From NCBI GenBank assembly GCA_016190375.1, contig JACPQR010000205.1:121117-185116 (forward strand): a stretch of 64,000 bases of DNA, read 5' to 3'. A program made the position numbers and the translations under genes. Shown here one piece after another: positions 41,747-49,617 of the stretch. Within the stretch, counting starts at the first letter, position 1. Each line of letters opens with the position of its first letter. A model generated the notes under the pieces. That model saw nothing but the letters and a program-made list of their open reading frames with translations, ran no database searches and had not been told where the DNA came from. The DNA comes from Deltaproteobacteria bacterium. GTDB taxonomy: Bacteria > Myxococcota_A > Polyangia > JACPQR01.

Positions 41747-43096
41747 ATGTCCACCGTGCTCCAGCGTCAACACTGCGTCCTCGTCGGCGTCCAGCTTCCG
41801 GGCGTGACCGACGGCGAGCACACCGCATCGTTGACCGAGCTGGAGCGTCTCGCGCAGACGCTTGGCGCACGGGTAGTGGGAAGCGTCACCCAGCGGCGTG
41901 ACGCGCTCGCGCACGCTGCCGTTCTGGGCTCGGGGAAGCTCCTCGAGCTGGGACGGCTGACGGGCGGAACGGGGATCGTCCCCTCGGGCGCGCCGAAGAG
42001 GAAGGGCAAGCGGGACTTCGACGAGGAGGAGGCGGAGCCGGCAGGTGGCGGGCCGCCCTCGGAGGACGCGACCCGGGCGACGCTCGTGGTCGTCGACCAC
42101 GACGTCACGCCCTCTCAGGCTCGCAACCTCGAGCGCGCGACCGGAGCGCGGGTGCTCGACCGCACCGCCGTGATCCTCGAGATCTTCCACCGCCACGCGC
42201 GGAGCCGCGAGGCGCGGCTGCAGGTCGAGATCGCGCGCCTCAGCTACCTCGCGCCGCGGATGCGCGACTCCGGAGTGCGCCACGACCGGCAGCGGGGCGG
42301 GATCGGGGGCAAGGGGGCGGGCGAGTCGGCGATGGAGCTCGACAGGCGCAAGGTGCGCGATCGGATCGCCGAGCTCCGCCGCGAGCTCGACGCGCTCGAC
42401 CGTACCCACCGGGTCCGCAGGGCGCGCCGCCAGGAAGAGCTCAGGGTGGCGCTGGTCGGCTACACCAACGCGGGGAAGTCCTCGTGGATGCGGGCCCTGA
42501 CCGGCAGCGACGTCCTCGTCGCCGACAAGCTCTTCGCGACGCTCGACACGACCGTGCGGGCGCTGCAGCCGGAGTCGCATCCGCGGGTCCTGATGTCCGA
42601 TACCGTCGGGTTCATCAAGAAGCTCCCGCACGACCTCGTGGCGTCGTTTCGCTCGACGCTCGACGAGGCGGTCGAGGCGTCGCTCATCGTCCACGTCGCG
42701 GACGGCTCGGACCCCGCGCTCGAGACCCAGCTCGCCACCACGCGCAAGGTCCTGGGCGAGATCGGCGCCGGCGACGTCCCGAGCCTCCTCGTCCTCAACA
42801 AGGCGGACCGCTTCGACGCGGTTCTGCGCGACCAGCTCGCCCTCGAGCATCCCGACGCGCTCCTCCTGTCGGCCTACGGCGCCGGGGACGTCTCGCGCTT
42901 GCGATCGGCGATCCTGGACCACTTCGAGCGCGACATGATCGACGCCGAGCTCTTCCTCCCATACGCGAAGCAAACGCTCCTCGGCGAGATCCACGCGCGT
43001 GCGAGGGTGGTATCGGAGGAGTACGGAGATTCGGGAGTCCTGTTCCGCGTCCGGACCCACCCGGACGCGCTCGCGAAGCTTCGGACTCTGGTCTGA
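41747..43096 (+). CDS. hflX: GTPase HflX
   Basis: A 449-residue protein from the ATG at 41747; a TTG at 41705 would add 14 residues. HflX features: the N-terminal domain with VLGSGKLLELGRL, the Gly-rich RQRGGIGGKGAGESAMELDR loop, a coiled region, and the G domain with G1 GYTNAGKSS (238-246), G3 DTVGFIKKLPHDLVASFRST and G4 NKAD. The loop reads GKGAGES where E. coli-type HflX has RGPGET. An acidic insert of about 30 residues (about 80-105) interrupts the N-terminal domain. HflX binds the 50S subunit and splits stalled or heat-damaged ribosomes. Confidence 0.92.
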   Translation: MSTVLQRQHCVLVGVQLPGVTDGEHTASLTELERLAQTLGARVVGSVTQRRDALAHAAVLGSGKLLELGRLTGGTGIVPSGAPKRKGKRDFDEEEAEPAGGGPPSEDATRATLVVVDHDVTPSQARNLERATGARVLDRTAVILEIFHRHARSREARLQVEIARLSYLAPRMRDSGVRHDRQRGGIGGKGAGESAMELDRRKVRDRIAELRRELDALDRTHRVRRARRQEELRVALVGYTNAGKSSWMRALTGSDVLVADKLFATLDTTVRALQPESHPRVLMSDTVGFIKKLPHDLVASFRSTLDEAVEASLIVHVADGSDPALETQLATTRKVLGEIGAGDVPSLLVLNKADRFDAVLRDQLALEHPDALLLSAYGAGDVSRLRSAILDHFERDMIDAELFLPYAKQTLLGEIHARARVVSEEYGDSGVLFRVRTHPDALAKLRTLV

Positions 43097-43099
43097 CTC

Positions 43100-43738
43100 T
43101 CAGGGGCGGAACCAACCACAGCCGCAACCGGCCGAGCTTCCCGGAGGCTGGATGGGTGGTGGTGCGACCTTGACGGGCAGGACGGGCGGCGCCTGGGGTG
43201 AGTCCGCGCAGCGTACCCGCCGAAAGACCGTGGGAACGTCGACCCAGCCCGGGGCGTTCAGGACCGACTGGAACTCCTGAAGGGCGGGATCGATCGTGCC
43301 GGAGAAGTTGTCGAGGTTGTACGCGTCCGCCGGCGCGCCGCAGAAGTCGTCGTCGGCGCGCCACGAGGTTCCGTTGAATGCGATCCGCGAACCGTCGATC
43401 GTGCCCACGGCCGGCTCGTGGACGGACTTGCGGTAGACGCCGGGTGCGCAGGTCGGGGGCTCGGAGTCGCCCGGGTCGCCGTTCCAGTACAGGGCGTGCA
43501 TCTCGCCGGCGAGTGTGCCGGAGCCCGGGGGCGCTCGACGAATTGCCAGCTCGAAGATGTACCACTGCCCCACGTGGGGGTAGTACGCGTGTGACATCCA
43601 GGTCCCCTCGACCGGGTCCGCGCAGGCCGCGGGAGGCGGAAGACGGGCTCGCTGCTCCTGGACATCGGCGGGCGCGAGGGCGGGTAGGAGCACCACCACG
43701 GTCGCGACGAGGTGGACCAGCCGGAGGCGAGGCTTCAT
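43100..43738 (-). CDS. Exported protein of unknown function ending in GCGCG
   Basis: A 212-residue protein starting at the ATG at 43738. It has a signal peptide (VHLVATVVVLLPALAPADV). The mature domain (about 40-180) is beta-rich with conserved-looking EGTWMSHAYYPHVGQWYIFE and GTIDGSRIAFNGTSWRADDD segments. The C-terminus is Pro-rich and ends GSSAGCGCGWFRP. The Gly-Cys-Gly-Cys recalls the start of a MYXO-CTERM signal, but no hydrophobic helix or basic tail follows. It is convergent with hflX (3-base gap). Confidence 0.7.
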   Translation of the reverse strand: MKPRLRLVHLVATVVVLLPALAPADVQEQRARLPPPAACADPVEGTWMSHAYYPHVGQWYIFELAIRRAPPGSGTLAGEMHALYWNGDPGDSEPPTCAPGVYRKSVHEPAVGTIDGSRIAFNGTSWRADDDFCGAPADAYNLDNFSGTIDPALQEFQSVLNAPGWVDVPTVFRRVRCADSPQAPPVLPVKVAPPPIQPPGSSAGCGCGWFRP

Positions 43739-43758
43739 GGCCGGAAGATGTTAGCAGG

Positions 43759-44133
43759 CTACTGGCGGGTGATCGCGGAGCTCGTCTGGAGGCGCCGCTC
43801 AGGCGCGACGCCGTAGCGCTGGGTCGTCCAGCCGACGATCAGGCCCACGAGCGAGCCGGGGAGCAGGATCTCCCAGAAGTAGGGGTTGGCCAGCGTGACG
43901 AGCCAGGCGAGCACGCCGCCGACCACGAGGCCGAAGACCAGGCCAGCCGGGACCGATCGCACGCGGCGCGCGAAGGCGCCGGCGGCGAGGCCGGCGATGA
44001 TTCCCTTCACCGTGGAGCCGGCGACGATCCCGAGGATCACCGGGCGGGTCTCTGGTGCCGACAGGAGCGCCGAAAGACCGTCGAAGATTCCAAGTACCGT
44101 ACCGACCATCACACCGACGAGTAGCTTGCTCAT
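43759..44133 (-). CDS. Small four-helix membrane protein, paralogue of next gene
   Basis: A 124-residue protein. The ATG at 44133 overlaps the stop of its paralogue. It has four Gly/Ala-rich hydrophobic segments. The central motif STVKGIIAGLAAGAFARRVR, followed by SVPAGLVFGLVVG, is nearly identical in the neighbour at 44130-44498. Small-residue-rich helices suggest tight helix packing or oligomerisation. No catalytic motif is present and no family is recognised. It is probably co-transcribed with the upstream sigma factor and kinase. Confidence 0.75.
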   Translation of the reverse strand: MSKLLVGVMVGTVLGIFDGLSALLSAPETRPVILGIVAGSTVKGIIAGLAAGAFARRVRSVPAGLVFGLVVGGVLAWLVTLANPYFWEILLPGSLVGLIVGWTTQRYGVAPERRLQTSSAITRQ

Positions 44134-44498
44134 TTGGGCCTCCTTTGCGTGTCTGGCCCGCCGAAGCGCTGCGTCGCGAACCCCACGACCGCGCCGAGGA
44201 CGGCGCCGGGCAACATGATCGAGAAGTAGTAGCGGTGGCCAGCCGAGTCCGGCGTGGCCCAGGCCGCGATGAACGCGAGGACGAGACCGACCAAGAGCCC
44301 GAATGCAACGCCGGCGGGGACCGAGCGAACGCTCCGGGCGAAAGCTCCCGCCGCGAGGCCTGACACCACACCCTTGGTCGTGGAGCCGAGGACGATCGCC
44401 GCCATCATGTCGGCGACCTGAGGCGTCCGGAAGGCAGCGAGGCCGTCCACCAGCCCCAGTATGCCGCCGAGCACGAGACCGGTCGTGAGCTTCGTCAT
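44130..44498 (-). CDS. Small four-helix membrane protein, paralogue of previous gene
   Basis: A 122-residue protein starting at the ATG at 44498. It has the same four-helix plan as its neighbour and shares STTKGVVSGLAAGAFARSVR and SVPAGVAFGLLVG, so the two arose by tandem duplication. The ATG has AGGAGGCAC upstream, a strong ribosome binding site. It starts 52 bases after the kinase stop. Together the pair probably forms a homo- or hetero-oligomeric membrane assembly. Confidence 0.75.
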   Translation of the reverse strand: MTKLTTGLVLGGILGLVDGLAAFRTPQVADMMAAIVLGSTTKGVVSGLAAGAFARSVRSVPAGVAFGLLVGLVLAFIAAWATPDSAGHRYYFSIMLPGAVLGAVVGFATQRFGGPDTQRRPK

Positions 44499-44550
44499 GT
44501 GCCTCCTGCCCTCACTTCACCGTCCCTCCCGGGTCCTTTGAGGCCGGACC

Positions 44551-45591
44551 TCAACGGTTCGCGAAGATCATCACGAGGCCCCTGGCCACCAGGTATGCGA
44601 GGACGAGGAGCAGCAGGATCTTGTTCTTGGCGATGAAGCGGCCGGTCTTGTCGACGATGGTCTCGCGGTGCGCGGAAGGCGCGCTCCCGTCCAGGAACCT
44701 GTCGATGTCCGCCGCGAGGTCGAGGGCGGAGCCGTACCGGCCGTCGGGATCCTTCCGAAGTGCCTTCTCGACGATGGCCTCGAGCGCGCGGGGCACGCGC
44801 GGATCGAGGCGGCGCAGCGGCGGCGGCGGTTCCTTCAGAACCGAGTGGACGACTTCGAGAGGCGTGCGACCCGCATGGGGAGGGCGGCCGGCCAGGAGGA
44901 AGTAGAGGATAGCGCCCAGGGCATAGACATCCGTGCGGGGTCCGATGCGGTGGTTGTCGCCGGCAGCCTGCTCGGGGGCCATGTAGCCCGGCGTGCCCAG
45001 AATCGCGCCCTCGAGAGTCGCGCCGGGGGACGCTTCACCGGCCGGCCCCGGGGCGCTTGCAACCGGCTCTCCCGCGAGGACCTTGGCGATCCCCCAGTCC
45101 ATGACGAGCGCCTCACCGAAGGGTCCGACCATGACGTTGTCGGGCTTGAGGTCCCGGTGGACGACTCCGTGTGCGTTGCCGAACGCGACCGCCTCGCAGA
45201 CCTTCTGGTAGAGCCGCAGGATCTCGGCCCTCGAGCGGCCCGTCCGTGCCCACTCGTCGAGCCTCTGGCCGCGCACGAGCTTCATCACGTAGAAGGACCG
45301 CCCGTCGGGCAGCCGGCCCACGTCGTGCACCGGAACGATGTTCGGGTGCTCCAGACCAGCCAGCACCCGCGCCTCCCTGCGCAGCCTCTCCTCGATCTCG
45401 GCGGGTGCGCCGGGGGCCGAGACGACCTTGAGGGCGATCTCACGGCCGAGCTCGACGTCCTCCACGACGTACACCGATCCCATTCCGCCACGCGCCAGCT
45501 TGCGGACGACGCGATAGCGCGTGCCGGACAGGTCCGGCAGGTCGGTCACCGTCCGCAGATGGTCGAGCGCTGCGTCGGACAGCCCCTTCAT
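44551..45591 (-). CDS. Tail-anchored Ser/Thr protein kinase
   Basis: A 346-residue protein. The ATG at 45591 overlaps the sigma-factor stop. The kinase domain (about 25-300) has ARGGMGSVY, Lys55, HRDLKPDN (Asp147) and APEQ; DFG is replaced by DWG (residues 165-167), a change common in this kinase group. The only membrane helix is at the extreme C-terminus (about 325-342), leaving four residues outside, so the kinase faces the cytoplasm and has no external sensor. The overlap with an ECF sigma factor suggests it phosphorylates that sigma factor. Confidence 0.9.
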   Translation of the reverse strand: MKGLSDAALDHLRTVTDLPDLSGTRYRVVRKLARGGMGSVYVVEDVELGREIALKVVSAPGAPAEIEERLRREARVLAGLEHPNIVPVHDVGRLPDGRSFYVMKLVRGQRLDEWARTGRSRAEILRLYQKVCEAVAFGNAHGVVHRDLKPDNVMVGPFGEALVMDWGIAKVLAGEPVASAPGPAGEASPGATLEGAILGTPGYMAPEQAAGDNHRIGPRTDVYALGAILYFLLAGRPPHAGRTPLEVVHSVLKEPPPPLRRLDPRVPRALEAIVEKALRKDPDGRYGSALDLAADIDRFLDGSAPSAHRETIVDKTGRFIAKNKILLLLVLAYLVARGLVMIFANR

Positions 45592-46343
45592 CCCGCATCC
45601 GCCCCCAGGAGGGAGCGCGCTTCCTCGCGGAGCTCCTCCTCGCTCGCCGTCATCTCGGCCAGCTTCTCCAGGACGATCCGCCTGAGAGAACGCCGCACCG
45701 CGTGCAGCCGATTCGTCACGTCGGTGACCTTGATGCCGAGCTCGTCGGCGAGCGACTGGTACGTGGGCCGATCACCGTCCGAATCAGCGAGGTCGTAACG
45801 CTCGAACAGCACGAACAGCTCGTGCTTGCCGGAGGCGGCGCACTCGCCGTGGAGCGCCTCGACGGCGCTCGAGAACAGGCTCCGCGCCCACTCGCGCTCG
45901 AAGACCCGCTCGACGTCGCCGGCGCCGGCCTCGAGGCTCGCTCGGTCGATCTCGCTCTCGGCGCTCTCCCAGTCCAGCGGCAGGGCCACCTTCCCGCCGC
46001 CTCGCTTCTGCCTCACTGCCGCGCGGAGCTCGTTCGAGACCCACCGCTCCAGGCACACCCGAAGGAACGTGCGGAACCTCCCCTTGGCCGGCTCGTAGTC
46101 GGCGAAGAAGTCCCTGGACAGCGCGCGTTCGAAGAACCCCTGGGTCAGGTCCTTCGCGTCCTCGTTGGACCGCCCCCAGGCTATTCGCAGCGTCTTGTAC
46201 ACCGGCCGCCAGTAGCCGAGGACGATGGCATCGTGCGCGCGCGCGCGGATCGCCGCGTCCTCGCTCCGGGCGCCGTCCACGATCTCGAGGAGCGTCGTGG
46301 GGAAGCTCCCGGAGCCCGCCCGGATGTCGGTGTCGTCGGACAT
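45588..46343 (-). CDS. ECF-type sigma factor linked to a Ser/Thr kinase
   Basis: A 251-residue protein starting at the ATG at 46343. Region 2 reads NEDAKDLTQGFFERALSRDF and RFRTFLRVCLERWVSNELRA. Region 4 reads TYQSLADELGIKVTDVTNRL, then HAVRRSLRRIVLEKLAEM. A Gln-Lys-Arg-Gly-Gly-Gly linker and an acidic stretch separate them. Length and wording match the group of ECF sigma factors genetically linked to Ser/Thr kinases instead of anti-sigma factors. No anti-sigma gene is adjacent, and the kinase follows with a four-base overlap. Confidence 0.85.
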   Translation of the reverse strand: MSDDTDIRAGSGSFPTTLLEIVDGARSEDAAIRARAHDAIVLGYWRPVYKTLRIAWGRSNEDAKDLTQGFFERALSRDFFADYEPAKGRFRTFLRVCLERWVSNELRAAVRQKRGGGKVALPLDWESAESEIDRASLEAGAGDVERVFEREWARSLFSSAVEALHGECAASGKHELFVLFERYDLADSDGDRPTYQSLADELGIKVTDVTNRLHAVRRSLRRIVLEKLAEMTASEEELREEARSLLGADAG

Positions 46344-46401
46344 CTAAAGAACCGGGCGCCGACGGTGAAGATCGGGATGACACGAACGAGAGGAGCCGAT
46401 C

Positions 46402-46836
46402 ATGAAGACGAAGACCATAGTAGCAAAGCTCGCCGCCGCCCTGTGTCTGACCCTCGGGATGCCCGTCGCCCTGGCCGACGGATTGAATCCCAGCGAGCTG
46501 CGGTCGCCGGGGACCCCGCGATTCTCCACGCCGTCTGGAATGACCTGCGAGGACGCCGTCCTCGTCCGTTACCATGCGGGGCCTCGCTGGGCCGAGGTGG
46601 ACACGGCGATCGCTGCCCACATCGAGCTCATGCGCACCCAGATGCGCGCCGGACGCGTCCTCTTCTCCGGCCCCTTCGACGAGAGCGGCGGCGTCCTCGT
46701 CGTTCGAGGCCCCGACCTCGCCGCGGCGGCCGCGCTCGTCGAGAGGGATCCGCTCGTCGCTCGGAGGATCGTCACGTACTCGGCCGAGCGGTTCTGGATG
46801 TGCCGTGCGGCGTCCGAGGCGAGCGCGCGGCGGTAG
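46402..46836 (+). CDS. Exported YCII-related (YciI-like) protein
   Basis: A 144-residue protein starting at the ATG at 46402 with GAGAGGAG upstream. It has a signal peptide (AKLAAALCLTLGMPVALA) cleaved near residue 26. The mature part is a dimeric alpha-beta-barrel YCII domain: DAVLVRYHAGPRWAEV, HIELMRTQMRAGRVLFSGPF, GGVLVVRGPDLAAAAALVER DP. YciI-like proteins are usually cytoplasmic, so an exported copy is slightly unusual. It is divergent from the sigma/kinase unit. Confidence 0.78.
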   Translation: MKTKTIVAKLAAALCLTLGMPVALADGLNPSELRSPGTPRFSTPSGMTCEDAVLVRYHAGPRWAEVDTAIAAHIELMRTQMRAGRVLFSGPFDESGGVLVVRGPDLAAAAALVERDPLVARRIVTYSAERFWMCRAASEASARR

Positions 46837-46853
46837 CCGTTCCCGAAGGGCTC

Positions 46854-46882
46854 GTGACGGCCGGCAGAAATGGAGCTATCTT
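46854..46882 (+). promoter_or_regulatory. Predicted promoter of the toxin-antitoxin pair
   Basis: GTGACG (46854-46859, four of six) is followed by a 17-base spacer and TATCTT (46877-46882, four of six). The -10 ends six bases before the antitoxin ATG, so transcription would start at the A of the start codon. Confidence 0.45.
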
Positions 46883-46888
46883 GGCCAT

Positions 46889-47188
46889 ATGAAGGTGGTC
46901 AAGGTAGCCGAAGCGAAGAACAATCTCTCCCGGATCCTCGCATTCGTCCGGCGGGGAGGTCGGGTTCGAATCCTCGATCGCGACACGCCGGTCGCCGACC
47001 TGGTTCCCGTCCAGGCGGGCGAGGGACCCGACGACGACGACAGGATCCTCGCGTCGCTGGAGAAGGACGGCGTCCTGCGCCGTGGAGAGCCGGGCCCGCT
47101 GCCACGCGAGATCTTCAGGCCGGGTCCGCCCGACCGACGCGCATCGGTCCGCAAGGCGCTGATCGACGAGCGGCGGGGCTCGCGATGA
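46889..47188 (+). CDS. Type II antitoxin, Phd/YefM/VapB-like
   Basis: A 99-residue protein starting at the ATG at 46889. The N-terminus MKVVKVAEAKNNLSRILAFV, followed by RRGGRVRILDRDTPVADLVP, is the Phd/YefM-type fold that binds operator DNA. The acidic and Pro-rich C-terminal half (GPDDDDRILASLEKDGVLRR) would wrap the toxin. The stop overlaps the PIN toxin gene (ATGA). It probably represses its own promoter; the start codon appears to coincide with the transcription start. Confidence 0.85.
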   Translation: MKVVKVAEAKNNLSRILAFVRRGGRVRILDRDTPVADLVPVQAGEGPDDDDRILASLEKDGVLRRGEPGPLPREIFRPGPPDRRASVRKALIDERRGSR

Positions 47189-47628
47189 GGTTCTGGGACT
47201 CGAGCGCCATCGTCCCGTTGCTCGTCGAGGAGCCAGCGAGCGCACGCTGCCGGGGGCTGCTCCGGGCCGATTCGAGGATCATCGTCTGGCTCCTGACCCG
47301 CACAGAGTGCGTCTCGGCGATCCGACGGCAGGTACGCGACGGCGAGCTTGCGGAGCCCGATGCTGCCCAGGCCGGCCAGCGCCTCGAGAAGCTGGCGCGC
47401 CGCTGGTCCGAGATCGACGCCGCCCTCCCCGTACGCGAAGCCGCCGAGCGTCTCTTGCGCGTTCACGCGCTCAGGGCAGCGGACGCCATGCAGCTCGCGG
47501 CGGCGCTCGTCGCTGCCTCTGGGCGGCCGCAGGGCAAGCCGCTCGTCGCGCTCGACGATGGCCTCGCGACCGCCGCCGGGCGCGAGGGCTTCGACGTGAT
47601 CAAACCGGACCAGCACGCAGGGCGGTGA
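47185..47628 (+). CDS. PIN-domain RNase toxin (VapC-like)
   Basis: A 147-residue protein starting at the ATG at 47185. The PIN acidic quartet is visible: Asp5 in RFWDSSAIVPLLVEE, Glu in LTRTECVSAI, Asp in LRAADAMQLAAAL and Asp in VALDDGLATAA. VapC toxins cleave tRNA or rRNA and are held inactive by the antitoxin encoded just before. The pair lies between the exported YCII protein and a TPR-like exported protein and shows no sign of recent transfer such as altered GC content. Confidence 0.88.
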   Translation: MRFWDSSAIVPLLVEEPASARCRGLLRADSRIIVWLLTRTECVSAIRRQVRDGELAEPDAAQAGQRLEKLARRWSEIDAALPVREAAERLLRVHALRAADAMQLAAALVAASGRPQGKPLVALDDGLATAAGREGFDVIKPDQHAGR

Positions 47629-47678
47629 AGATCGGCGCGGCTCGTCCGACGACGTGCCTTTGTGCTAACTCTCGGCGC

Positions 47679-48404
47679 ATGTCGCGCCGGCTCCTCTTGG
47701 CTCTCGCGCTGGCGCACGGGGCATGCGCGAAGCCGCCGCCACCCGCGCGGCCCGCGGTCGCGGCGGAGCTCGACGTGCCGATGATGATCCTCGAGGTCGC
47801 CGCGGAGCGTTCCTTCTTCTTGCAGCGGCCAGGCGAGGGGACGGCCGAGCTCGAGGCGGCCTCGCGCGAGGCCCGGGGGGTGGGGCGCACCGAGCCGCTG
47901 AGGAAGCTCGCGGTCGCGCTGCTCTGGGACGCCGAGGGGACGCCGGATGGACGCTCGAGGTCCCGGGCCTTGGCCGCCGCCACCCGCGCCGCGCATGAGG
48001 CGGGCGGACGGGCGGGTGACCCTCGTGTCCAGGCCGAGATGGCGTTCGTCGAGCTGTTCGCCGCCTGGCGGCTCGGTCGACCCGTCGAGCAGCGGGCCGC
48101 GCGATTCGTACGGACCCAGCGCGCCTCCGCGGAGACGGTCCTCTATGCCTGGCTCATCCGGGGCGAGGCATCGCTCGCCGCGGAGCGGTTCGACCAGGCG
48201 GCTACCGCCTATCGCTGGGTGATCGGCGCGCTCGAGCATCCTCTCTACGCCCTCGCGCTCTATCGCACCGCGCACTCGTACTTCGGCCTGGGCCGCAACT
48301 CCGACGCCCGCCAGGCCCTGCGTGAGGTCGCCGCCCTGCGGGGCACGCACGCCGCGGTTCGCCGGGTCGAGGCCGCCGCCCGAGCCGATCTCGCCGCTCC
48401 CTGA
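47679..48404 (+). CDS. Exported TPR-like protein, unknown function
   Basis: A 241-residue protein from the ATG at 47679. The N-terminus (SRRLLLALALAHGACAKPPP) is a signal peptide with HGAC, a weak lipobox. The rest is all-helical and Ala/Arg-rich, with TPR-like pairs toward the C-terminus (GEASLAAERFDQAATAYRWV, ALYRTAHSYFGLGRNSDARQ). It may be a protein-interaction scaffold in the envelope. It starts 50 bases after the PIN toxin but is unlikely to belong to that unit. Confidence 0.7.
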   Translation: MSRRLLLALALAHGACAKPPPPARPAVAAELDVPMMILEVAAERSFFLQRPGEGTAELEAASREARGVGRTEPLRKLAVALLWDAEGTPDGRSRSRALAAATRAAHEAGGRAGDPRVQAEMAFVELFAAWRLGRPVEQRAARFVRTQRASAETVLYAWLIRGEASLAAERFDQAATAYRWVIGALEHPLYALALYRTAHSYFGLGRNSDARQALREVAALRGTHAAVRRVEAAARADLAAP

Positions 48405-48507
48405 AGGGTGTCCAAGGCCTCGGAATCGCGTGACACCCGGGTCCTGTCGCGCGAACGGTGGGTTCTCGAGCAACAAATGGGCGAGACCCGCCGACAACGG
48501 GTCGTCC

Positions 48508-49617
48508 ATGACGCTCCCGGTGACGAGCGGCCGCCCGGTCGCGGCCTCGACTCCTCGGACCGACCGGATCGGGCTGCCCGGCGTCGGAGCGGAGGGGTTT
48601 TCCGCGATCCTGCGCGCGAACGAGCTGTGCGAGTCGGGGGGGCGCTTCGTCGCGTCCAGGCGGGCGACGACCGCCGCGGCCCCTGCAGGGTTCGGCCGCG
48701 CCCAGCTCAACACGAGGAACCACGTGGAGCTCCTCGGGAGGCTGAGCGACCCGAGGCTGGCGAGGCTGGGCCTCGACCGCGAAGATCTCGCGACCCTGTC
48801 GGATCGGGGATCCGCCGCGCAAGACTGGTACACCGCCATCGTGGGCGGCAATCCGCGAAGCAGCTCGGTGGTCACTCCCGCCGAGGCGCAGGAGCTGTCC
48901 GCGATCACCGCGAAGGACCCGATGGTCGGCGCGGACCTCGACGAGATGGTGCGGCGCGTGGGCAGAAGCTTCCACGAGACCACGGGCCTCGACCCTTCCG
49001 AGGTCCGATTCATGGCATCGACGCGCCTCTTGGGGAGCCGGCGTCTCGCGGCCGAGTACCACCGCGAGCTCGGAGCGAGAGGTGACCGGTCGTCGGCGCT
49101 CGGCGCGCTGGAGGAGCGCCAGCCGGCGCTTCGCCTGCTGCGGGACCGCGTGGGCGACGAGGGAATCGTGCGCTACTGGACCGACCATCGGCTGAACGAG
49201 AACCGGGCGGCCTGGTACACGCGGGCCGCCATGACGGCGCAGGGCCCGTTCGATCGCCTCGCCCACGCGCTGGAGGCGGGCGGCGATCGGTGGACGAGCG
49301 AGCGTCTGGTCTCCGACCACGCCGGGCGCGCGCTCGGCTTCGCGTCCGGCCTCGAGGGCTTCTTCGATCTGCCCGAGAGCGATCGCGTCCTCCTGGTCGG
49401 CCAGCTCACGCGTCTGCTCAACCTCGCGCCGGCCGTGTTCGAGGCGCTCGTCCTCGCCGGCGGCAAGCCGCCAACCGACGTCGGGGAGCTCGAGGCGCGG
49501 CTGGCGGCAGCGATGGACGACCCCGAGAGCGACGCGGGACGGGCGCTTCGGGCGTTCGAGCGGAGCCTGCAGCGTGTCGCGGCGATGCCCGAGGGCCCGA
49601 CGCGCCTGCGAGCATGA
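48508..49617 (+). CDS. Helical protein of unknown function
   Basis: A 369-residue protein from the ATG at 48508; the frame is open further upstream. It has no signal peptide or membrane helix. It is Ala/Arg/Leu-rich and helical, with recognisable but unassigned blocks: NTRNHVELLGRLSDPRLARL, SAAQDWYTAIVGGNPRSSSV, HETTGLDPSEVRFMAS, NENRAAWYTRAAMTAQGPFD. An inverted GGGTGTC...GACACCC lies about 70-100 bases upstream and could be an operator. I recognise no family. It ends one base before the convergent phosphoesterase. Confidence 0.6.
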   Translation: MTLPVTSGRPVAASTPRTDRIGLPGVGAEGFSAILRANELCESGGRFVASRRATTAAAPAGFGRAQLNTRNHVELLGRLSDPRLARLGLDREDLATLSDRGSAAQDWYTAIVGGNPRSSSVVTPAEAQELSAITAKDPMVGADLDEMVRRVGRSFHETTGLDPSEVRFMASTRLLGSRRLAAEYHRELGARGDRSSALGALEERQPALRLLRDRVGDEGIVRYWTDHRLNENRAAWYTRAAMTAQGPFDRLAHALEAGGDRWTSERLVSDHAGRALGFASGLEGFFDLPESDRVLLVGQLTRLLNLAPAVFEALVLAGGKPPTDVGELEARLAAAMDDPESDAGRALRAFERSLQRVAAMPEGPTRLRA

